A DNA stretch of 64,000 nucleotides, from contig NZ_AP021887.1 in NCBI RefSeq assembly GCF_009731465.1, positions 1,606,001 to 1,670,000 of the forward strand, read 5' to 3'. Positions 26,549-36,672 of the stretch are shown here, one piece after another. The notes under the pieces were generated by a model. The model was given only the letters and a program-made list of their open reading frames with translations, was not told the origin of the DNA and ran no database searches. Position 1 is the stretch's first letter. Each line of letters starts with the position of its first letter. The DNA is from Streptococcus sp. 116-D4. GTDB lineage: Bacteria; Bacillota; Bacilli; Lactobacillales; Streptococcaceae. A program made the position numbers and the translations under genes.

Positions 26549-28762
26549 TTAGTTTTTGCTAGTAAATATTATTTCTAACAAACGCCCTCTCAATTCCTTA
26601 TCCTGATGATGCAAGATATTCATTAAGTCATGAGAATTTTGGGCATTGATGAATTGATTTAACAATCTATCTTTTAATTCATATGGAAGAGAAGCTGTCT
26701 TTAGTAGTCTAAAAACTTCATCATTTAGGGATGTCCTTTTATTATCTTTACATTCAAATCTAGCTGTATCATTCTTATTTGGCAATTCAATTATAGACAC
26801 ATTCGTTCCTTTAAAATGAATTCTATGTTTTCTATTGCTTGGAATGATACTAGAATCTCCTTGTAATGTTAACTCTACCATTCCCATTTCCCAATCGATT
26901 GATAATCTTGTTTTATATCTTTGACCTTTTTGATCTTCAATCATTTCAAAAGAATGTTGTTTGCCTGGGAATACATACCAATCTACAACTTCAGGTAAAT
27001 CAACACCCATACCTATCTCAGAACCAACCAAGGGAATGATTGCACCACTTTTTGCAAACACAGGTATAGTCGAAATGTCTCTATAGACACTCAACTTCAC
27101 ACCACCTGTATATTTTTTCTCTGAAAAGAAGTCATACCATTCACCTTCAGGGAACCATACATCCACTTTTGCAGATTGGAATGCCAAATCCATCTTTTCT
27201 ACAATGGGAGCCACCATCAGTTCTGTTCCAAAAAAGTATTGATTTGGAACATTATAGCTCTCATTATTCTCTGGGTAGAAATAATACATTGGGCTGATTA
27301 ATGGAGCACCTTCCTCGTGTGTCTTTACATTCATAGTGTATAGATAGGGAATCATCTGATGTCTCAAACGAAGGTATTTCTTCATAATCTTAGATGTTGT
27401 TTCTGAAAAAAACCAAGGTTCTTTACTATTGAAGGGACTTCTAGAACTATGTAAGCGAGTAATCGGACTAAAAACGCCAAACTGTAGCCATCTAGTTTGT
27501 AGCTCTTCGTCATAATCCCCCAGCATGTGCCCACCGATATCATGACTCCACCAACTATAACCGATATTAGATGCTGTCGCTGTAAAATAAGGTTGAAATC
27601 TTAAGGAATTCCAACTAATAATAGTGTCCCCTGAAAAACCAACAGGGTAGCGGTGACTACCAGGACCTGCATACCTTGATAAAATTAAGCCACCTTCTGC
27701 ATTTTTACAACTATCCTGATAGTGATAATGGTTTAAAAGCCACAGTGGATCCAACATACCTTGAGTCCCTTGTTGCCAGTCAATCCACCAAAAATCTACT
27801 CCCTGCTTTTCTAGCTCATAATGAACATCTTTAAAGTAGGATTCCCTAAAAGAGGGATTAAAAAAATCAAAAATAGCATGTTCCTCTAATTCTACATTTA
27901 ACCCTAATCGTTTGGCGACTCGAGGATAAGCTTCTTCATAAGCCCGTATACCATCAGCAGGATGTACATTTAAGGAGAGTTTTAACTTTCTATCATGAAG
28001 TTGTTGCAATAACTGTTCTGGATTAGGTATTAAGTTTCTATTCCAACTATATCCTGTCCAGCCACTTCCAAAACGAGCTGGAATGTCAGTTATATGCCAA
28101 TCCATATCTAACACACCGATAGATAATGGAATTTTCTCTGTTTCAAATCTGTCTATTAAATTCAAATATTCATCTGACGTATATGGCCAATACCTACTCC
28201 ACCAATTGCCTAAAGCATATCGTGGCAACAAGGGTGTTGAGCCAGTCAAATGGTAAAAGTCTCTGATTGCTCCTCTATAATCATGCCCATAAGCAAAGAA
28301 ATACAAGTCAATTTGATTTTCTCTCTCAATATAACCAGACTGTTCATCCCAAATAAATCCTTTAGAATCATCCAATAAGGCTATACCATTTCTGCTAATA
28401 ATTCCATCTTCTAACGAGATTGCTCCATCTGCCTCATCCAGAGTCCGAGCTGTTCCTTTTAACGTTTCAATAGATTCACCAAAATACCAGCGACTACCAT
28501 ATACGGCAAAATTTCCTTTTAATTCTATAAATAAATTTTCGGCGTTAAATTCTCCTTTATTAAAGTGCAGATGAAAATAGTCCGTCATAATATCTAGTAC
28601 GTTTGATGTCTCGATATAATCTAACGAAACTTGACCAAAATCTCTATTATAGATAAGTTGTGTCGTTCTATCCTCAAAACTTCCAGTTTGAGAGTATTCT
28701 AGCCTTACTAACTTATCTGTTAATACAGAGATTCGATAAAACTCTCCCTTAAAAATTTTCAA
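26549..28762 (-). CDS. GH31 family glycosidase (alpha-glucosidase/xylosidase type)
   Basis: 737 residues without a signal peptide, so cytoplasmic. A beta-sandwich N-domain is followed by a (beta/alpha)8 barrel with nucleophile D328 in FWWIDWQ and probable acid/base D379 in GFSGDT, then C-terminal beta domains. GH31 members act on alpha-linked glucosides, xylosides or sulfoquinovosides; which one applies here cannot be told. It overlaps yesL by 4 bases and probably hydrolyses the oligosaccharide imported by the adjacent ABC system. About 130 C-terminal residues beyond the usual barrel are helical and charged. Confidence 0.93.
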   Translation of the reverse strand: MKIFKGEFYRISVLTDKLVRLEYSQTGSFEDRTTQLIYNRDFGQVSLDYIETSNVLDIMTDYFHLHFNKGEFNAENLFIELKGNFAVYGSRWYFGESIETLKGTARTLDEADGAISLEDGIISRNGIALLDDSKGFIWDEQSGYIERENQIDLYFFAYGHDYRGAIRDFYHLTGSTPLLPRYALGNWWSRYWPYTSDEYLNLIDRFETEKIPLSIGVLDMDWHITDIPARFGSGWTGYSWNRNLIPNPEQLLQQLHDRKLKLSLNVHPADGIRAYEEAYPRVAKRLGLNVELEEHAIFDFFNPSFRESYFKDVHYELEKQGVDFWWIDWQQGTQGMLDPLWLLNHYHYQDSCKNAEGGLILSRYAGPGSHRYPVGFSGDTIISWNSLRFQPYFTATASNIGYSWWSHDIGGHMLGDYDEELQTRWLQFGVFSPITRLHSSRSPFNSKEPWFFSETTSKIMKKYLRLRHQMIPYLYTMNVKTHEEGAPLISPMYYFYPENNESYNVPNQYFFGTELMVAPIVEKMDLAFQSAKVDVWFPEGEWYDFFSEKKYTGGVKLSVYRDISTIPVFAKSGAIIPLVGSEIGMGVDLPEVVDWYVFPGKQHSFEMIEDQKGQRYKTRLSIDWEMGMVELTLQGDSSIIPSNRKHRIHFKGTNVSIIELPNKNDTARFECKDNKRTSLNDEVFRLLKTASLPYELKDRLLNQFINAQNSHDLMNILHHQDKELRGRLLEIIFTSKN

Positions 28763-29403
28763 TTTGTTTCCCTCCTTTTATTAAATTGCTTTACTTTATC
28801 AAACATTTTATTTGTTATCGTTACATTCATCAATCCGCAAAAAGCAAATCCCCCAAATGTAAATACGTAAATAGCTGTTAAAACTCGTTCTGGACTACTA
28901 AAACTCATATACAGTACAGAAATATTAAATAAAACCAACATGATAGCTTGTATTGGATTTAAAATACAAATTAATACGCTATTTACAATACTATTTTTTA
29001 GATTATCTTTAAATAGACCAATATAGGGAAAAATAACACTCATAAAAAGTATTATAACAAATAAAAAGGGCAACACTAACAATAAACTATACTCTGAAAA
29101 TAAACTTGAATAGCCCCAAAGACAATAGTTCACATATAAAAGTAATTCTATTAGGAGGATAAACAACCAAATAAAAGTTGATTGTTTTAAATTTTGTCTA
29201 AAGATCCGAAAATAATGATAAGCAATATCGGTATCTTTACCTTTTAAAATACGATACCACATTGTCGTAAGAGAAGTTAGTGATGCCCCAATTGTAACTA
29301 TTGGAATACAACTAACAATAAATAGAGTATTTAAAATAATTAAATCTGTCAAAAAAGTTAAAATTCTAACCACTTTTCCATCTAATGAAAATAATTTTTG
29401 CAT
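28759..29403 (-). CDS. YesL/DUF624 family membrane protein
   Basis: 214 residues with about five or six membrane spans and a short basic tail. DUF624 proteins are routinely encoded with LplABC-type sugar transporters and YesMN regulators, where their role is unknown; a part in transport or sensing is inferred. It starts 204 bases after lplA, past a hairpin, and its stop overlaps the GH31 start in ATGA, so the two enzymes are coupled. Confidence 0.85.
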   Translation of the reverse strand: MQKLFSLDGKVVRILTFLTDLIILNTLFIVSCIPIVTIGASLTSLTTMWYRILKGKDTDIAYHYFRIFRQNLKQSTFIWLFILLIELLLYVNYCLWGYSSLFSEYSLLLVLPFLFVIILFMSVIFPYIGLFKDNLKNSIVNSVLICILNPIQAIMLVLFNISVLYMSFSSPERVLTAIYVFTFGGFAFCGLMNVTITNKMFDKVKQFNKRRETN

Positions 29404-29520
29404 AATATATTCTCCATAAAATCAATCGTCTTAACTCTATATTTTAGAATGTCAGTTGCACAAAAATATTACCTAAATTATTTAAAAAACATTTCCAAAT
29501 TTCTTTAAAAATTAGAATAA

Positions 29521-29559
29521 AGGAAGCGAGATAATTTGATGTTATCAGTCTCGCTTCCT
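29521..29559 (-). terminator. Partial terminator between lplA and yesL
   Basis: AGGAAGCGAGA (29521-29531) and TCTCGCTTCCT (29549-29559) form a perfect 11-bp stem. The T-tract after it on the minus strand is interrupted, so some read-through into yesL-GH31 is likely. This would give more binding protein than enzyme. Confidence 0.8.
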
Positions 29560-29607
29560 GTAATTAGCTAGTCCCTTGTTTATACAACCAAGAGTTCATA
29601 TAAAGTA

Positions 29608-31173
29608 TTACTCTTTTACTTCTTTTTGGTAACGATTATATGCTTCCTGTTGAATCTTCATAAATTCGTCCAATCCCATATTCTTAAGAGTTTCTTTGTA
29701 TGAGTCCCATTCTTTTTCTATGCCACCTTCAACCACCCATTTAGATGCTTGTTGTTTGACATAAGATTCAATACTCACATAGATTGATGACAATTTGTTA
29801 AGCTCTTCTTGTGAATAAATCACATTAGGATAAGCTGGCAACGCAAACTGTTTCAAATCTTGGTCCATCTTCAATTTCAATCCATCACCTTGTGTTTGAT
29901 CGATTTCTACGCGACTATTGATATCATCGCTTACGTATTTAGGTCCAAAATCTCGAAGTGAATGAATCCATGCATACTCATCGGCTGATTTACCATCTTT
30001 AGGAGGTAATACTTTAAACTTATCACCATTCTTTTCAGTAGCTATTCCAAATGATCCATAGAAATTCTGAATACTTGCTTCATCTGTATATAATTTATCC
30101 AACCATTTCAATAATTTAGCGGGATTTTTGCTCTTATTTGTAATCAAAATTTCATTGCGACCATAGTTGTAATGATCTGGGTCAGAAAAGACATATTGTT
30201 TTCCATCCATACCTTTTAAAGCAGGTAGAGCAATATATTCACTTGAATGTAAGCCAAACGTTGCATCTGCTGTCCAACCACTAGAAACACCTACTCTAGC
30301 TACTCCCTTATCCATACGTTTCGCTACACTCATAGAGGTATCTTCTGTAAAGATTTCCGGATCAATCAAACCTTTTTTATAAGATTCGTGCATTGCTGCA
30401 ATCCCTTGTTTGTAACTTTCTTCTGTACGAAGGTAGACTGGTTTTCCATCTTTTACAGACATTTCATACGTATTATCTGCACCTAAACGATTATTGAATG
30501 GAAGAATATATGAGAATGTTGGATCAAAGTTTCCTGCTCCGAATGGAATTTCATCAGAAGCGTCTCCATTTCCGTTCGCATCTTTATCCTTAAATTCTTG
30601 TAGTACTTTTACTAAATCATCATAAGTTTCTGGAACCTTTAACCCTAAATTATCTAGCCACTTTTTATTAATAAATAGCTGATTAGCTACTGTAGGACGC
30701 ATTGGTAATTTTTTAGGCAGGCTGTAGATATGACCATCTGGTGAAGTAATCATAGCTTTAATCTTAGGTTCTTTCTCCATAGCCTTAGTTAAATTAGGCA
30801 TGTTTTCCTTGATTAAATCTTCCAATGGAATAAATAGAGATTGGTTCTGAGCAATTTCTGAATCTGTAAAAGCATTTGAACCTAAAAATGCATCTGGTAA
30901 ATCTCCGCTAGCAACCAAAACAGATTTCTTATCTGCCCAATCTGCAGCTACAAGTGTGTCCCATTTAACATCAATACCTGCTTCCTTGGCAGAATCTGTT
31001 AGAAAACCTTTATGATAATCTTCTCCCCAGTCAGACCAACGAACAGTCGTAATTTTATAAGAATCTTCTCCAGATTTATCATCCGTATTCGCATTATTGG
31101 AATTTGCGCAGGCTGTCAAGCCAGCAAGTGTAACTGTTCCTAAGAACAAATATGTAAATGATTTACTTTTCAT
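29608..31173 (-). CDS. Oligosaccharide ABC transporter solute-binding lipoprotein (LplA-like)
   Basis: 521 residues. A lipoprotein signal ends in LTAC with the lipidated Cys at 22, followed by an Asn/Ser-rich linker and a large type-1 binding domain containing an EF-hand-like DANGNGDASDEIPF segment that probably binds calcium. This is the receptor of an LplABC/YtcPQ-class importer for plant or host oligosaccharides. No ATPase gene is nearby; a shared MsmK-type ATPase is the expected partner in streptococci. Confidence 0.92.
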   Translation of the reverse strand: MKSKSFTYLFLGTVTLAGLTACANSNNANTDDKSGEDSYKITTVRWSDWGEDYHKGFLTDSAKEAGIDVKWDTLVAADWADKKSVLVASGDLPDAFLGSNAFTDSEIAQNQSLFIPLEDLIKENMPNLTKAMEKEPKIKAMITSPDGHIYSLPKKLPMRPTVANQLFINKKWLDNLGLKVPETYDDLVKVLQEFKDKDANGNGDASDEIPFGAGNFDPTFSYILPFNNRLGADNTYEMSVKDGKPVYLRTEESYKQGIAAMHESYKKGLIDPEIFTEDTSMSVAKRMDKGVARVGVSSGWTADATFGLHSSEYIALPALKGMDGKQYVFSDPDHYNYGRNEILITNKSKNPAKLLKWLDKLYTDEASIQNFYGSFGIATEKNGDKFKVLPPKDGKSADEYAWIHSLRDFGPKYVSDDINSRVEIDQTQGDGLKLKMDQDLKQFALPAYPNVIYSQEELNKLSSIYVSIESYVKQQASKWVVEGGIEKEWDSYKETLKNMGLDEFMKIQQEAYNRYQKEVKE

Positions 31174-31182
31174 GTTTTTCTC

Positions 31183-32088
31183 CTATTCTTTCAACGCGCC
31201 AATCATTACGCCTTGATTAAAATATTTTTGAACAAAGGGATACAACAACATAATCGGAGCGGTTGAAATAACAATTGCTGCATATTTCATCATATCGGCC
31301 TTGATACGAAGATCTGATGCCACTTCTCCTGTTGCTTGCGATTGTAACATTTGGTTACTAATTAGTAAACGTCGTAAAATTAATTGCAATGGTTGCAAAT
31401 TTTCATTCGTTAAATAAATTAAAGCATTAAACCACGAATTCCAAATACCAACTGCAGTCCAAAGTCCAATAACTGCTATAATAGCTTTTGATAAAGGAAC
31501 GACTATCTTAATAAAATAACGAATTGTACCACATCCATCAATTTGCGCAGCCTCCCACATCCCGTCTGGAATACTATTATTAAAGAAAGTTCTAGCAACA
31601 ATAATATTGTATGATGAAACTGCAAAAGGTATTACCATTACCCAAAATGTATCAATCAAGCCAACATTCTTTACTGTTAAGTAGGTAGGAATCAAGCCAC
31701 CTGATACAAACATAGGGATTATGTATAGAATACTCATCCATTTTCTACCAACTAATTCTTTTCTAGATAAAGCATAACCAGCTGGAATATTGACTACTAA
31801 AGCAACTAAGGTACCAACAACAGTATATAAAATGGTATTTAGATAGCTACGTAAGAATAAAGGTTGTTGAATAAGACGTAAATATCCATCTAATTTCCAT
31901 TCTCTAGGAATAAACCATACCTTTCCATTTGCAACATCTGAAGGATTACTAAAAGATGCAATCACTACAAACCATAACGGATAAACAATTAACAGGATAA
32001 GGAAAATTGCTAAACCATAGGTAACTATATCAAATAATAATTCAGAGTTTGTTTTTCTTGATTTATGAAACCATTTCACCTTGAGCAC
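31183..32088 (-). CDS. Sugar ABC transporter permease (YtcP/LplC-like)
   Basis: 301 residues, six spans, with the EAAxxDGxG permease loop (WEAAQIDGCGTIRYFIKIVVPLS) that contacts the ATPase. Second permease of the pair; starts 8 bases after the first permease gene and ends 9 bases before the lipoprotein gene, so the three form one operon. Confidence 0.92.
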   Translation of the reverse strand: MLKVKWFHKSRKTNSELLFDIVTYGLAIFLILLIVYPLWFVVIASFSNPSDVANGKVWFIPREWKLDGYLRLIQQPLFLRSYLNTILYTVVGTLVALVVNIPAGYALSRKELVGRKWMSILYIIPMFVSGGLIPTYLTVKNVGLIDTFWVMVIPFAVSSYNIIVARTFFNNSIPDGMWEAAQIDGCGTIRYFIKIVVPLSKAIIAVIGLWTAVGIWNSWFNALIYLTNENLQPLQLILRRLLISNQMLQSQATGEVASDLRIKADMMKYAAIVISTAPIMLLYPFVQKYFNQGVMIGALKE

Positions 32089-32096
32089 TCCTTCCT

Positions 32097-33014
32097 TTAA
32101 AAAAGACCCGTTCTAGTATATCTTTTCGAGAACCAGTTAACAGATAACAAAATTATTAGATTGACTACGGTGTTAAATAACCCTATAGCTGTCGAATAAC
32201 TATACTGAAAGTTCACCATACCAACTTTATAAACATAGGTCGAAATTATCTCACTTCCTGCTAAATTAAGTGGATTCTGTAGTAGTAACACTTTCTCAAA
32301 ACCTACACTTAATAAACTACCTGCTCTTAATATTAGTAAAATCATAGCAGTTGGCAAAAGTAATGGTAATTCTATATGCCTAATTTTTTGTAATCTAGAG
32401 GCACCATCCATAGTTGCAGCCTCATAATATGTAGGATCAATTGCAGAAAGCGCTGCTAGATAAATAATACTATCCCAACCAATATGTTGCCATACATCAC
32501 TCCAAACATAAACACCTGCAAAATTAGTAGGTTTTGATAAAAAATCTGGAATAGTAATTCCAACAGACTTAAATACATTCGCTAACAAACCGCTAGTAGG
32601 AGATAAAAATAATATAATCATCCCACACATAACCATTGTAGAGATAAAATGGGGTAAGTAAGTTGTTACTTGAAATATTTTTCTAAATTTCCCAACTCTT
32701 AACTGATTACTAATGATAGCTAGTATAATAGGCAAGGGGAATCCTACTACAATACTATAAAGTGAAATTTTTAATGTATTGAACATAGTTGTCCCGAATT
32801 GGAATGATGAGAAAAATTGAGTAAAGTACTTAAATCCTACCCACTGACTAGCAAAAATACCATTGGCTGGTGAGTAGTCTTTAAATGCAATAATTAATCC
32901 CAACATGGGAATATAGGAAAATAAAATTAATAGCAATATTGAAGGAAAAAGTAATATGTATAACGGAATACTATGCTTTAATTTTATTTTATGAAGTTGA
33001 GATGCTACTTTCAT
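32097..33014 (-). CDS. Sugar ABC transporter permease (LplB-like)
   Basis: 305 residues with six spans and the coupling loop YEAATMDGASRLQKIRHIELPLL. First gene of the operon, divergent from the YesM-like sensor gene. AT-rich codon choice matches the neighbouring sensor and regulator, and differs from the older core genes around it, which hints that the block was acquired together. Confidence 0.92.
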   Translation of the reverse strand: MKVASQLHKIKLKHSIPLYILLFPSILLLILFSYIPMLGLIIAFKDYSPANGIFASQWVGFKYFTQFFSSFQFGTTMFNTLKISLYSIVVGFPLPIILAIISNQLRVGKFRKIFQVTTYLPHFISTMVMCGMIILFLSPTSGLLANVFKSVGITIPDFLSKPTNFAGVYVWSDVWQHIGWDSIIYLAALSAIDPTYYEAATMDGASRLQKIRHIELPLLLPTAMILLILRAGSLLSVGFEKVLLLQNPLNLAGSEIISTYVYKVGMVNFQYSYSTAIGLFNTVVNLIILLSVNWFSKRYTRTGLF

Positions 33015-33069
33015 TTTTTTCCTCCTATCTGACTTTCTACGATTATTTTACACCATAAAGAATTCCCTT

Positions 33070-33098
33070 AATATAACTTTTTGGACTAGGTTTATCAA
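33070..33098 (-). promoter_or_regulatory. lplB operon promoter
   Basis: -35 TTGATA (33093-33098), 17-base spacer, -10 TATATT (33070-33075) on the minus strand. Any YesN-type activator site should lie between here and 33190. Confidence 0.65.
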
Positions 33099-33188
33099 TT
33101 TTTCAGTTTTTTAATTTTAAGAACTATTACTTTTCCGACATCTTCATAAAACATATCTGTTTTGTTACATGATATCATATTTTCAAAG

Positions 33189-33197
33189 TGCTATAAT
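33189..33197 (+). promoter_or_regulatory. yesMN extended -10 promoter
   Basis: TGC-TATAAT at 33189-33197, 20 bases before the sensor-kinase ATG; no good -35. Confidence 0.55.
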
Positions 33198-33216
33198 TTT
33201 AATAGGAGACTAGTAT

Positions 33217-34887
33217 ATGAAATTAAATCACGACTTATCAAAAAAACATTCTATTCATTTTTTCTTTAAACTCCTACTTGTACTACTATTGATAAATATT
33301 TTAATCAATATTGCTATGAGTAACATAACCAGAAATTTTATTAAAAACCAAAATATAGTACACCTACGTAGTTCAATTGAAATTTATGCTGACTCTGTTA
33401 ATGAGAAATTGCATTCTGTAGAACGCTTTATGTACTCAACAATAACGCATAATGAATCTTTAGAGAAATTAAATCATGTACAAACGTTTCTTGACTATCA
33501 AGAAGATCTCAAAAAAGTTCAAACTAGCTTTGCAGAGTTTGAATATCAAAATGAAACTCATATGACATTCTTATTAGAAACCGATAGTACTGATCATTTT
33601 ATAAATGTCTCCAATCTTTATATTCCATATGAAGATTATCTACTGTTAAAATCAAATCTAAAATCATTGCGTAGTGATATAAGTGACCGTAAATGGAAAA
33701 ATGTAACTACTAAAAACAGCGAATACTTAGTTAAATCTGTTCATTACGAAGGAAAAATCATTTATGCCGTCATATCCTCAGAAGATATCCTAAAACCTCT
33801 CAATAAACTTAATATTGGTAATAATGGTAAACTCTCCCTAAAAGAGCCTAACAATATACCGTCCTCTAATTACCTAATTCATGCTCAAAATGAAAAAACG
33901 CATTTACCTTTCGATATTTATGTTTTAGTCGATTATGCCGAAGTCTTTAGAAATATCACACTCTTAGAAGTATTTTTGTCAGCCGTTCCTATTATTATCA
34001 CCATTTTATCAATCATCATTATCCTGTATATTCGTCAGTGGATGATTAAACCGATAACAAGACTCACTGAACGCCTCTCTCAACTTGGGGACTCCATCCC
34101 CCCTTCTGAATTTTTTATATCTGAAGGTATACTAGAAATTGATAAGGCAAATGATAAACTTAATAAAGTGATATTTGACATGCAAGAATTAAAAATACGG
34201 GAATACCATTCACAACTAGAACTTAAAAAGATCGAACTTAATTATCTTAAGAACCAAATCCGTCCGCATTTCTACTTAAACATGTTATCAATGATTCATA
34301 GTATGCTTCAAACAAAAAACTATAAGGAAATTGAAGAGTTAACTATCCTAACTTCAAATTATCTCCGTCATTTATTTATGGCTAATCAAGATTTTTCAGA
34401 ACTTAAAGATGAAGTTCAGCATATTAAAGATTATTTAGAAATACAACGAATTCGATATGGAAATAGTATCTACTTTTCACTAAACTACAATGATGACCTA
34501 CAAAATACTCTTGTCCCATCATTACTTTTACAAACATTTATTGAAAACACAATCAAACACGGGTTTTCATTTCAGGATTTATTTACAATTTTGCTATCGA
34601 TAAAAAAAGTAAAAACTGAGAACTCAGATTATATTCGGATTTGTATCGAAGATAATGGTCCAGGTTTCTCTGAAGAAATTTTATCAAAACTAAATCAGAA
34701 ACAGTCTCTAATAACAGAAGATGGACATCATATTGGGATCACGAACACCATCGAACGTTTAAATCTTCTCTATCCCAACGACTATACTATTACATTTGAA
34801 AATAATGAAGAAGGTGGGGCTAAAATTCTTTTACTTATTCCATACAAGATTATAGACGGAGGTTATAATGAACATCTTATTAGTTGA
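33217..34887 (+). CDS. YesM-family sensor histidine kinase
   Basis: 556 residues: membrane spans at about 17-36 and 252-272 enclose an extracellular sensor domain; a HAMP-like segment follows; then a HisKA_7TM/His_kinase domain with the phospho-acceptor H351 in NQIRPHFYLNML, N-box N444 in FIENTIKHG, and the GPGF ATP lid. YesM kinases sense extracytoplasmic sugars or the cognate binding protein. It overlaps the response-regulator gene by 20 bases. Confidence 0.93.
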   Translation: MKLNHDLSKKHSIHFFFKLLLVLLLINILINIAMSNITRNFIKNQNIVHLRSSIEIYADSVNEKLHSVERFMYSTITHNESLEKLNHVQTFLDYQEDLKKVQTSFAEFEYQNETHMTFLLETDSTDHFINVSNLYIPYEDYLLLKSNLKSLRSDISDRKWKNVTTKNSEYLVKSVHYEGKIIYAVISSEDILKPLNKLNIGNNGKLSLKEPNNIPSSNYLIHAQNEKTHLPFDIYVLVDYAEVFRNITLLEVFLSAVPIIITILSIIIILYIRQWMIKPITRLTERLSQLGDSIPPSEFFISEGILEIDKANDKLNKVIFDMQELKIREYHSQLELKKIELNYLKNQIRPHFYLNMLSMIHSMLQTKNYKEIEELTILTSNYLRHLFMANQDFSELKDEVQHIKDYLEIQRIRYGNSIYFSLNYNDDLQNTLVPSLLLQTFIENTIKHGFSFQDLFTILLSIKKVKTENSDYIRICIEDNGPGFSEEILSKLNQKQSLITEDGHHIGITNTIERLNLLYPNDYTITFENNEEGGAKILLLIPYKIIDGGYNEHLIS

Positions 34888-36406
34888 TGACGATCGTTTT
34901 ATCATTGAAGCTTTACGAGAGAAAATAAATTGGGCTAAACTACACATTGACATTGTTTATGTTGCCTATAGCCTCACTCAAGCTCAAAATATTATTAGAG
35001 AGCATCCTATTGATCTCATGATAAGTGATATAGAAATGCCTCAAGGTAGCGGTCTCGAACTCTTATCGTGGATTAGAAATGAAAAATATGATATAAAAAC
35101 AATTTTTTTAACCAATTACGCCGACTTCAACTATGCTCAAAAAGCAATTGAATTGCAAAGTTTCGAATACTATCTAAAACCTATTAATTTTGAAAAATTA
35201 GAATTTATTATTCAAAAAGCCATTAGTAAAATTGAGAATCATAACTCAAACGGGAAAAATGATGCACTTTTACAAATAGAAGATAATTTCTGGTATGATT
35301 ACCTTAGAAAACCTCAAATTTCTCGCATTGATGAGCTAGAAAACATAGCAAGTAAACAAGCTTTTATTCTTCAAAAACACCAATATTTTTTCCTTGCAGT
35401 TTTAACAATCAATCTTAATGAAGAAGATTATTCTGCAGAAACTCCATCATGGACTTCTCAACTAAAAAGAGAACTTCAAAGGATTTCACAACCTTCTCAT
35501 AAGCTGATAAGTTTGTTCAAGATGGAAAGCCAGGTTGATCAATATGTTTGTCTCTTTAGAGTAGACTCATCCAAACGTAGTGACAAATTGGCATATGAAA
35601 TTCATTCTCAAATTTCTAATAATTTTAGTAAATACTCAAATATTATATATAAGAGTTGCCATAAAATATCAGATATTTTATTTCATACCAAAGAACTCTA
35701 CACTTATAATGAACAGTATGTTTCTTATTGGAATACTATTACATGTGTTCCACATAGTTTCCCAACTTCTTTCAAAACAGAAACTCTTTCAATTACGTTT
35801 TTAGATAGCTTAAGCGAATATGAATTAAGAGAAAAAATTAATTCACTCGTCTATAATTCTCAAATCCCTACTTTCACGCTACAACAAATTTTACTGGATT
35901 GGACTCAACAAATAGGAATATATCTAGATCAAAATGGAATTTCGGCACATAAACTGTTCCAAAATAGCACTCATGATTTCCTATTCCAACGACGCTTTCA
36001 TTCAATTGAATCTTTTCAGGATTACTTTGATTATTACTGGTCACATGCTAAGAAATTTGCAACAAACATTGAAAACCAGAAAAATAGTATTCAACGTATC
36101 GTCGAATACATAGATCATCACTACTATGAAGATATAAATCGTTCTATATTAGCAGATATGGTTTATCTCAGTGCAGATCATTTAGCTAGAATTTTTAAAA
36201 AAGAAACTGGAGAAACTCTTGTTAAATATATAACGGATAAGCGCATTAATGCTGCTAAATCTCTCCTATCCCAAACAAATATCTCGATATCACAGGTATC
36301 TTGTCAAGTAGGGTATGATAATTATTCTTACTTTACTAAAATTTTTAAACAAAGGACTGGACTTTCTCCTGGAGATTACCGTAAAACTTATCAAAATAAA
36401 ATGTAA
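34868..36406 (+). CDS. YesN-family response regulator, AraC-type
   Basis: 512 residues: receiver domain with phospho-acceptor D54 (DLMISDIEMPQGSGLE), a central linker of about 270 residues, and a C-terminal AraC/XylS double helix-turn-helix (about 405-508) ending HLARIFKKETGETLVKYI and the FTKIFKQRTGLSPGDYR signature. GGAGG lies before the ATG inside the kinase gene. It should activate the divergent lplB-ytcP-lplA-yesL-GH31 operon. Confidence 0.93.
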   Translation: MNILLVDDDRFIIEALREKINWAKLHIDIVYVAYSLTQAQNIIREHPIDLMISDIEMPQGSGLELLSWIRNEKYDIKTIFLTNYADFNYAQKAIELQSFEYYLKPINFEKLEFIIQKAISKIENHNSNGKNDALLQIEDNFWYDYLRKPQISRIDELENIASKQAFILQKHQYFFLAVLTINLNEEDYSAETPSWTSQLKRELQRISQPSHKLISLFKMESQVDQYVCLFRVDSSKRSDKLAYEIHSQISNNFSKYSNIIYKSCHKISDILFHTKELYTYNEQYVSYWNTITCVPHSFPTSFKTETLSITFLDSLSEYELREKINSLVYNSQIPTFTLQQILLDWTQQIGIYLDQNGISAHKLFQNSTHDFLFQRRFHSIESFQDYFDYYWSHAKKFATNIENQKNSIQRIVEYIDHHYYEDINRSILADMVYLSADHLARIFKKETGETLVKYITDKRINAAKSLLSQTNISISQVSCQVGYDNYSYFTKIFKQRTGLSPGDYRKTYQNKM

Positions 36407-36432
36407 GCAATCTGAATTATTGAAATACTACG

Positions 36433-36460
36433 GACTGTGGTAAGCTTTGACAGTCTACAT
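36433..36460 (+). terminator. Weak terminator after the response regulator
   Basis: GACTGT (36433-36438) and ACAGTC (36450-36455) form a 6-bp stem followed by TACATTTTTT. Confidence 0.5.
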
Positions 36461-36572
36461 TTTTTCCAAAGATAGCTCCATAAACTTATTTGAAATTGCT
36501 GATAAGGTAACTTTTAAAAAGTCAGCTTGAGAAGAACATCTAGTAAATATTTATAGGATAAAACGCATACTA

Positions 36573-36625
36573 TGAACTGCACCCCAAAAGTTAGACAGAA
36601 AAAATCTAACTTTTGGGGTGTTTTT
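36573..36625. mobile_element. Solo IS-like end forming a perfect 16-bp hairpin
   Basis: TGAACTGCACCCCAAAAG begins at 36573 in the style of IS3-family (IS150-type) terminal repeats. CACCCCAAAAGTTAGA (36580-36595) is repeated inverted at 36605-36620 with a 9-base loop and then TTTTT. No transposase follows. It may be an IS left end whose body is gone; it would also work as a strong terminator. 36626-36672 holds nothing recognisable. Confidence 0.5.
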
Positions 36626-36672
36626 ATTATGGAAACATTTCCTTCATTTTCTCCTAAATTGAGTTTTGCTAA

